Shown: positions 7,528-12,166 of the stretch, piece after piece
Numbering within the stretch: the stretch's first letter is position 1
Layout: each line of letters starts with the position of its first letter
Source of the DNA: Asaia bogorensis
GTDB lineage: Bacteria > Pseudomonadota > Alphaproteobacteria > Acetobacterales > Acetobacteraceae
Length of the DNA: 12,166 nucleotides
Assembly: GCA_945874515.1 (NCBI GenBank)
Contig: CAMCHA010000025.1
Span: 1 to 12,166, forward strand
Direction of reading: 5' to 3'
Notes under the pieces: generated by a model
What the model was told of the DNA's origin: nothing
Database searches by the model: none
Seen by the model: the letters and a program-made list of their open reading frames with translations, nothing else
Made by a program: the position numbers and the translations under genes

Positions 7528-7558
7528 ATTATGCCAATTCAACCCCGGCATATGGCAA
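7528..7558 (-). promoter_or_regulatory. Possible sigma-70-like promoter for the Bug receptor gene
   Basis: On the minus strand TTGCCA (7553-7558, 5 of 6 to TTGACA) is followed after 19 bp by CATAAT (7528-7533, 5 of 6 to TATAAT). The spacer is longer than the usual 17 bp, and transcription would start only about 11 nt before the ATG, close to the ribosome-binding site. The rest of the 68-bp gap (7510-7577) shows no terminator for the upstream Anbu gene. Weak, sequence-only evidence. Confidence 0.25.
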
Positions 7559-7577
7559 AGGAATAGATTGATCAAAC

Positions 7578-8315
7578 CTAATCCGGGATCCAACCTGGGG
7601 ATGGCAGGGCGCGATAGGCTTCCCTTAGGCTATCGGACCAACGTTGGCTGACCTGCCGGAAATAGCTGTCTTCTTCCGTGATGCGCCGGCTGAGCAAGAC
7701 CTTCTGTTCGCCTTCGCGGTAAACCATCAAATCAATCGGCAGCCCGACGGAGAGATTGGAACGCAAGGTGCTGTCCATGCTGATCAGCACCAGCTTCACC
7801 CCATCGGCAAGCGATGTATCGCTTTTCACCACGCGGTCCAGAATGGGCTTGCCGTATTTGTGCTCGCCTATTTGTAGAAAGGGCGTATCGGCAGTGGCTT
7901 CAATGAAATTGCCCGCAGCGTAAATCAGGAAAAGGCGCATTGGCCCGCCGGCAATCTGCCCGCCCAAAAGAAAGGAAGCCTCAAAAGCCACACTCTGCGC
8001 CTTCATGGCTGGGCCATCATTTTCAAACACATCGCGCACTGCCGCACCCACCAGCTGCGCTGCGCGGAACATGCTGGGCACATCGCGCAATGTGTGGATT
8101 TCCTCCCCCAGGGGGAAACCCTCCTGCACGCGATTCCATACCGCCTGAGTGATCGCCAGATTGCCGGCAGTCAGCAGCGCCAGCATGCGTTCACCAGGTT
8201 GTTCCACGACATGCATCTTGGAAAAGCTGGAAATATGATCCAGCCCTGCATTGGTGCGCGTATCGGAAAGCAGAACAAGCCCATCCTTCAGAAACAGGCC
8301 GACGCAATAGGTCAT
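7578..8315 (-). CDS. Anbu-type proteasome-like peptidase (COG3484)
   Basis: A 245-residue N-terminal-nucleophile hydrolase of the bacterial Anbu ('ancestral beta subunit') family. I choose the ATG at 8313-8315 because it places Thr directly after Met (MTYCVGLFLKDG), so that Met removal exposes the Thr nucleophile; GGAG lies 8 nt upstream. An open frame extends 21 codons further but overlaps the alpha-E gene and would bury that Thr. Other active-site candidates are Asp18 in LLSDTRTN and Lys33 in SFSKMH, at proteasome-like spacing; ALLTAGNLA (46-54) matches the substrate-binding strand region. Published Anbu structures form open helical, washer-like assemblies rather than closed rings; substrates are not established. 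It is the last gene of the unit with the alpha-E and ATP-grasp genes and starts 19 nt after the alpha-E stop. Confidence 0.93.
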   Translation of the reverse strand: MTYCVGLFLKDGLVLLSDTRTNAGLDHISSFSKMHVVEQPGERMLALLTAGNLAITQAVWNRVQEGFPLGEEIHTLRDVPSMFRAAQLVGAAVRDVFENDGPAMKAQSVAFEASFLLGGQIAGGPMRLFLIYAAGNFIEATADTPFLQIGEHKYGKPILDRVVKSDTSLADGVKLVLISMDSTLRSNLSVGLPIDLMVYREGEQKVLLSRRITEEDSYFRQVSQRWSDSLREAYRALPSPGWIPD

Positions 8316-8334
8316 GGCAAGCGCTCCGCGCCCT

Positions 8335-9288
8335 TCAGTTATGTAGGTAGAATTCGGCGATCTGGCCGCCGAGATCAATATTGCGCGCCATCATCTCATT
8401 CAGGAAGACCTCAAGCCCCTCCGCGAAGATATCCTCAACCCGGCCAAAGCGCAGCCTGGCGTGCATTTCCCCGGCACGGCGATGGCATTCCCCGCGCCGC
8501 CCGCCATGGGCGGTGGCGATTTCATCCAGCACGCCCTCAATCCGGGCATGGCAGGCAATCATGGAACGAGGCAATTCCCCACGCAGAATGAGCAATTCGG
8601 CAATCCGCCGCGGTTCAATTCGGCCGTGATAGACCCATTGATAGGCGCGCAGCGCCGTGAAGTTCCTAAGGATCGCCTGCCAATTCAAGTAATCCTCGGC
8701 CGTGCCGGGGCCCATAATGCTCAGCGCCGCGGCATGGGCATGCAGCACCCGCGCTGTATTTTCAGTGCGTTCCAGCATGGTGCCAAGGCGCACGAAGCGC
8801 CAGGCTTCATCGCGCAGCATCGTGCCATCATAAGCGCCATTGAACAGGATGGTCTGGCGCTTCACCCAATCCAGAAAACCCGGCAGATCATCCGCACTCG
8901 GCATGGCATTTTCCATGCGCCGCATCTGCCCCCAAGTGTCATTCACGGATTCCCACATATCCACCGTGAGTGCCGTGCGCACCTGGCGCGCATTCTGTCG
9001 CGAAGCCTCAATACACGATTGGATGGAAGAATTATTCGCGCGATCCATCACCAGATGCTGGATGATTTGCGCTGCATCGGGTGTGGCGCCAGAACCCTGC
9101 AATAGGCCGATATCGCCGCTGGTCAGCAGCAGAGGGCGCCAGCCTTGCCCCTGCCCCTGCCCCTGCGCTGGCCGCCCGCCGCCCATGCCCGCTTCGCGCA
9201 GCGCCACTTGCAAAGCGCGCGCCGTATTGCCGGCGCGTTCCATATAGCGCCCGAGCCAATAGAGGCTATCTGCCGTGCGGCTCAGCAT
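8335..9288 (-). CDS. Alpha-E domain protein (DUF403)
   Basis: A 317-residue, mainly helical cytoplasmic protein. The opening MLSRTADSLYWLGRYMERAGNTAR is the family signature, and a second similar helix, RFVRLGTMLERTENTARVL, falls in the middle, suggesting an internal duplication of the helical unit. DUF403 proteins accompany circularly permuted ATP-grasp enzymes, either beside them or fused, and are presumed partners; no catalytic activity is established. An unusual Gln-Gly repeat, AQGQGQGQGW, at residues 41-50 is encoded by a hexanucleotide repeat and probably lies in a loop. The ATG overlaps the end of the ATP-grasp gene by 7 nt (ATGCTGA) and has no strong ribosome-binding site, which implies coupled translation. 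Confidence 0.93.
   Translation of the reverse strand: MLSRTADSLYWLGRYMERAGNTARALQVALREAGMGGGRPAQGQGQGQGWRPLLLTSGDIGLLQGSGATPDAAQIIQHLVMDRANNSSIQSCIEASRQNARQVRTALTVDMWESVNDTWGQMRRMENAMPSADDLPGFLDWVKRQTILFNGAYDGTMLRDEAWRFVRLGTMLERTENTARVLHAHAAALSIMGPGTAEDYLNWQAILRNFTALRAYQWVYHGRIEPRRIAELLILRGELPRSMIACHARIEGVLDEIATAHGGRRGECHRRAGEMHARLRFGRVEDIFAEGLEVFLNEMMARNIDLGGQIAEFYLHN
9146..9166 (-). repeat. Hexanucleotide tandem repeat, 3.5 copies, coding for Gln-Gly
   Basis: On the plus strand TGCCCC is repeated three times (9146-9163) plus a partial TGC. In the alpha-E gene this reads as alternating CAG and GGG codons, giving Gln-Gly pairs (residues 42-47); the next pair, 48-49, uses CAA GGC. A six-base unit keeps the frame, so slippage would change length by two residues without inactivating the gene. 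Confidence 0.85.
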
Positions 9289-10715
9289 GGCGCATCCGGG
9301 GCCAAAACCCAGGTATCCTTCGTGCCGCCGCCTTGCGATGAATTCACGACAAGCGATCCTTCCCGCAAGGCAACACGCGTGAGCCCGCCTGGCACGATGC
9401 GTGTTTCCGTGCCCGAAAGCACGAAGGGCCGCAAATCCACATGGCGCGGCGCGGTGCCGCTGCCAGTGAAGGTTGGCACGGTGGAAAGGGCGAGTGTTGG
9501 CTGCGCGATGTAATCCGCTGGATTGGCGCGGATGCGCGCGGCGAATTCAGCGCGCTGTTCGGCAGTACTATGCGGACCGACAAGCATGCCATAGCCGCCC
9601 GAACCCTTGGTCAGCTTCACCACCAATTCATGCAAATGTTCCAGCACATAGGCGCAATCATCTAGCCTTTCGCAAAGATAGGTCGGCACATTGGCCAGGA
9701 TCGGTTCTTCGCCCAGGTAGAAGCGCACCATTTCAGGCACGTAAGGATAAACCGCCTTGTCATCGGCAATACCGCCGCCCGGTGCATTGGCAAGCGCTAC
9801 ATTGCCGGCGCGATAGGCTTCCATCAGCCCGCGCACGCCAAGCATTGAATCAGCGCGAAACACCGCTGGGTCCAGATAATCATCATCAATGCGGCGATAG
9901 ATCACATCCACGCGCTGCGGCCCCGCGGTGGTGCGCATGTAAACAACACGATCTTCGACGAATAAATCCTGACCCTCCACCACTTCCACGCCCATTTCAT
10001 CAGCCAGGAAGCAATGTTCGTAATAGGCGCTGTTATAGGCACCGGGTGTCAACAGCACCACGCGCGGCAGGCCGCGGCAGGCAGGCGGCGCCACGGACAT
10101 CAGGGTTTCCAGCAAATCGCTCGGGTAATGGCTGACGGGGGCAATGCGATGCGCCGCGCAAAGCCCAGGGAACAACCGCAGCATGGCTTCGCGGCCTTCC
10201 AACATATAAGAAACGCCGGAAGGCGTGCGGCAATTATCTTCCAGCACATAGAATTGCGCGGCATCCGTGCGCACCACATCAATGCCGGCGATATGCACGT
10301 AAATCCCGCCGGGCGGCGTGATGCCGCGCATTTCCGGCCGATAGGCTTCATTCTGCAAAATCAGCGCTTCCGGAATGCGCCCGGCCTTCAGGATTTCCCC
10401 CGGCCCATAGACATCCGCCAGAAACATATTGAGCGCGCGCACGCGCTGCGTGAGGCCGCGCGACAAATGCTCCCATTCCTGCCAGGCGAGGATGCGTGGG
10501 ATGATATCAAAGGGGATCAGCCGTTCCGGATCACCGCCTTCGCCATAAACGGCGAAGGTCACACCGATGCGGCGGAACAAAAGCTCGGCTTCCTGGCGCT
10601 TGCGTTCCAGTTGGGCGATGGGCGTCGCCGCCAGCCAGCGCGCGATTTCGGCATAGGCCGCGCGCGCCGCTTGGGGCTCACCCATTTCGTCAAAGGCCTT
10701 GATGGGTTCCGCCAT
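9282..10715 (-). CDS. Circularly permuted type 2 ATP-grasp protein (DUF404/DUF407)
   Basis: A 477-residue cytoplasmic enzyme of the circularly permuted ATP-grasp group, predicted to form an amide or peptide bond through an acyl-phosphate. Family blocks in order: RRIGVTFAVYG (48-58), RGLTQRVRALNMFLADVYG (86-104), YVLEDNCRTPSGVSYMLEGR (156-175), GAYNSAYYEHCFLADEMG (225-242), IYRRIDDDYLDP (272-283), ANAPGGGIADDKAVYPYVPE (309-328), VVKLTKGSGGYGMLVGP (365-381), RHVDLRPFVLSG (424-435) and the tail SSQGGGTKDTWVL. These include the expected Lys, Glu/Asp and Arg residues for ATP and metal binding, though exact roles are not established. Product and acceptor are unknown. The ATG at 10713-10715 has only a weak ribosome-binding site, but the N-terminus beginning AEPIKAFDEM aligns well with family proteins. 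It is the first gene of the Anbu unit. Confidence 0.93.
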   Translation of the reverse strand: MAEPIKAFDEMGEPQAARAAYAEIARWLAATPIAQLERKRQEAELLFRRIGVTFAVYGEGGDPERLIPFDIIPRILAWQEWEHLSRGLTQRVRALNMFLADVYGPGEILKAGRIPEALILQNEAYRPEMRGITPPGGIYVHIAGIDVVRTDAAQFYVLEDNCRTPSGVSYMLEGREAMLRLFPGLCAAHRIAPVSHYPSDLLETLMSVAPPACRGLPRVVLLTPGAYNSAYYEHCFLADEMGVEVVEGQDLFVEDRVVYMRTTAGPQRVDVIYRRIDDDYLDPAVFRADSMLGVRGLMEAYRAGNVALANAPGGGIADDKAVYPYVPEMVRFYLGEEPILANVPTYLCERLDDCAYVLEHLHELVVKLTKGSGGYGMLVGPHSTAEQRAEFAARIRANPADYIAQPTLALSTVPTFTGSGTAPRHVDLRPFVLSGTETRIVPGGLTRVALREGSLVVNSSQGGGTKDTWVLAPDAPC

Positions 10716-10858
10716 CGCTGGACCGATCTTTCTGTTTCACAGATGATCGGGTCAAAGGGGCATCGAGGCAAGCAGGGCATGCCCGAAATATGGGCCAGGC
10801 GGCGCATTATTGCCCGCCCGGCACCCGCACGGCCCAATTCTGGAGCAAGCGCCCCCTT
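10716..10858 (-). other. Intergenic region between amidase and ATP-grasp genes, with inverted repeats
   Basis: This 143-bp gap separates two same-strand genes and is the most likely place for the Anbu-unit promoter. It holds a perfect 10-bp palindrome GGGCATGCCC (10775-10784), a hairpin TCTGT/ACAGA with a 3-nt loop (10731-10743) about 16 nt upstream of the ATP-grasp ATG, and an imperfect GC-rich hairpin with loop AATAAT (10798-10818; 7 bp with one bulge) after the amidase stop. The last has no following T-run on the minus strand, so intrinsic termination is not supported. TTGACC on the minus strand (10749-10754) resembles a -35 box but lacks a good -10. No ORF with coding character is seen. 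Confidence 0.35.
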
Positions 10859-12166
10859 TCACAGGGCAGGGTGGCGCTTGTGCCAATCCGTCACGCGTTG
10901 GAAGGCATCAGCCACCGCCAGCACTCGCGCCTCGGCAAAGGGGCGCGCGGCCAGTTGCAGGCCAATCGGCAGGCCGCGATCATCAAAGCCACACGGCACG
11001 CTGATGGTCGGCAGGCCCAGGTAATTGAAAGGCCGCGTATTGGCCGAAACCGCCATGAAGCGCGACCAATTCGCCGCATCGGCATCAATATCCGTCTCGG
11101 CCAATGTGGGCACGCGGGTGCGCAGCGCCGGGGTCGCGACAATGTGATGCCCTGTCATGGCTTCGGCGCAGAATTGCCGCAGCAGCGGGCCGCGCCGCGA
11201 CAGCGCTTCAATGTAAAGATGCGCCGGAATGGGATAGCCGCCATAAAGCCGCGACGATAGATGAATGGAATAATCGCCGGCCCTTTCGCGCATCCATTCC
11301 GCATGGATCGCGGCCGCCTCTGACCGGCTGACCAGCGCGGTATAGGCAGCAATGGCGCGGAGCGACGGGCAGGAAAGGCGCGTGATTGTCGCACCACGAT
11401 CCCGCATGGCATCGAGTGCAGCATCAAACGCCTTCACCACCACCTCATCGGCGCCGTCGAAGAAATATTCCTGCGGGACAGCAATGGAGATACCGCGCAA
11501 ATCGCCGGTCAAAGCAGCCTCATAATCCGGGACGGCTTCGCGCGCGCTGGTGGCATCGCGCGGATCATGGCCGGAAATAATCCGCATGAAGCGCGCCGCA
11601 TCGCGCGCCGTTTGCACCAAAGGCCCGACATTATCAGCGGAAAACGACAGCGGCATAACGCCGGCACGCGAAACCCGCGTTTGCGTACCCTTAAGGCCCG
11701 TCACGCCACAAATCGTCGCCGGCAGGCGGATGGAACCGCCCGTATCCGACCCAAGCGCGCCATAGAAAAACCGCGCCGCAATACCGGCGCCGGAGCCCGA
11801 AGATGATCCGCCCGTGCAATAGCCATGCTGCCAAGGATTATGGCAATGGCCGAAATGCGCATTATGCCCGGTAGGGTTCTGGGCAAATTCCGCCATGTTC
11901 AGCGTGCCCATATCAATCGCGCCCGCGGCATCCAGCTTTTCCAGCACAGTTGCTGTCACCTTGGGCACGAAATCACGCCGGATTTTTGATCCGCAGGTAG
12001 TGACCTTGCCGGCGCGGTAATACATGTCCTTATGCATCATCGGCACGCCACCAAGCGGCCCAAGCGCCTTGCCCGCCTTGCGCGCCGCATCCACCGCAGC
12101 GGCCTGTTCCAAGGCGCTGTCACGATCAAGCCGGATCACGGAATTCACCTTGCCATCATGCGCGGC
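10859..12166 (-). CDS. Amidase signature (AS) family enzyme, 5' end beyond window
   Basis: The frame is open from the window edge to the TGA at 10859-10861, giving 435 residues; full-length relatives suggest roughly 30-50 residues are missing at the N-terminus. The Ser-cisSer-Lys machinery is visible, numbered from the window edge: Lys46 in PMMHKD, the glycine-serine loop CTGGSSSGSGAG (117-128) with the cis-Ser, and the nucleophile Ser145 in GSDTGGSIRLPA. The C-terminal half ends with the common LPTISVPCGF and GLPIGLQLAARPF blocks. AS enzymes hydrolyse amides, or act as GatA-type amidotransferases; the absence of a gatB or gatC neighbour points to a stand-alone amidohydrolase of unknown substrate. 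The GTG at 12146-12148 is internal, since conserved residues continue upstream. It lies 143 bp upstream of the Anbu unit on the same strand; a functional link is not shown. Confidence 0.92.
   Translation of the reverse strand, partial: AAHDGKVNSVIRLDRDSALEQAAAVDAARKAGKALGPLGGVPMMHKDMYYRAGKVTTCGSKIRRDFVPKVTATVLEKLDAAGAIDMGTLNMAEFAQNPTGHNAHFGHCHNPWQHGYCTGGSSSGSGAGIAARFFYGALGSDTGGSIRLPATICGVTGLKGTQTRVSRAGVMPLSFSADNVGPLVQTARDAARFMRIISGHDPRDATSAREAVPDYEAALTGDLRGISIAVPQEYFFDGADEVVVKAFDAALDAMRDRGATITRLSCPSLRAIAAYTALVSRSEAAAIHAEWMRERAGDYSIHLSSRLYGGYPIPAHLYIEALSRRGPLLRQFCAEAMTGHHIVATPALRTRVPTLAETDIDADAANWSRFMAVSANTRPFNYLGLPTISVPCGFDDRGLPIGLQLAARPFAEARVLAVADAFQRVTDWHKRHPAL

Noticed and set aside
6856..7566. 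236-codon plus-strand open frame
   Set aside because: Antisense to the second Bug receptor; no family features and shadow-like composition.
8316..8378. 21-residue N-terminal extension of Anbu
   Set aside because: It overlaps the alpha-E gene and would prevent exposure of the Thr nucleophile that follows the internal Met.
10014..11024. 336-codon plus-strand open frame spanning the ATP-grasp start, the gap and the amidase end
   Set aside because: It is antisense to two well-supported genes, is rich in Arg, Gln, Ala and His in the manner of GC-rich shadow frames, and shows no domain.
1..12166. Mobile element, CRISPR array, tRNA or toxin-antitoxin pair
   Set aside because: I found no transposase or integrase motifs, no regularly spaced repeats, no cloverleaf-like sequence and no small toxin or antitoxin gene pair on either strand.

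Overview
The window is GC-rich, gene-dense DNA that reads as a chromosomal segment of an alphaproteobacterium. Acetobacteraceae or a related Rhodospirillales lineage is my best guess, for three reasons: solitary Bug-family (TctC-like) periplasmic receptors, the sequence style of the queuosine proteins, and an Anbu proteasome-like locus. This placement is an inference from protein style, not a database match. I see no rRNA, tRNA, CRISPR array, insertion sequence or prophage gene.

Layout, left to right. (1) 1-550, minus strand: the N-terminal 157 codons of a short-chain dehydrogenase/reductase, cut by the window edge. It is preceded by a possible 26-codon small ORF whose stop overlaps the SDR start as ATGA. 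The small ORF contains a perfect 16-bp palindrome. (2) 628-1560, plus strand: a secreted Bug-family solute-binding receptor, divergent from the SDR. (3) 1621-6549, plus strand: a tightly packed queuosine (Q) tRNA-modification operon in the order queA, tgt, queF, queG, queC and a VUT/YhhQ-type queuosine-precursor transporter. Every junction overlaps: four are ATGA (4 nt) and queF/queG overlap by 14 nt. (4) 6550-7509, minus strand: a second Bug-family receptor, whose stop codon directly abuts the transporter's stop (TGATCA). (5) 7578-10715, minus strand: a three-gene unit, transcribed in the order circularly permuted ATP-grasp protein, alpha-E (DUF403) protein, Anbu peptidase. (6) 10859-12166, minus strand: an amidase-signature-family enzyme whose N-terminus lies beyond the right edge.

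How the genes work together. In the que operon, QueC makes preQ0, QueF reduces it to preQ1, Tgt exchanges preQ1 for guanine-34 in GUN-anticodon tRNAs, QueA adds the epoxycyclopentanediol and QueG reduces epoxyqueuosine to Q. The membrane protein probably imports preQ0 and/or preQ1. The early steps (FolE, QueD, QueE) are not encoded here. The Anbu unit is the most intriguing part: an ATP-grasp amide-bond-forming enzyme, an alpha-helical partner and a proteasome-like N-terminal-nucleophile peptidase form a conserved cluster of unsolved biological function. The transglutaminase-like gene that often accompanies them is missing here. The two Bug receptors lack adjacent TctA/TctB membrane genes, as is common in lineages with expanded orphan Bug proteins.
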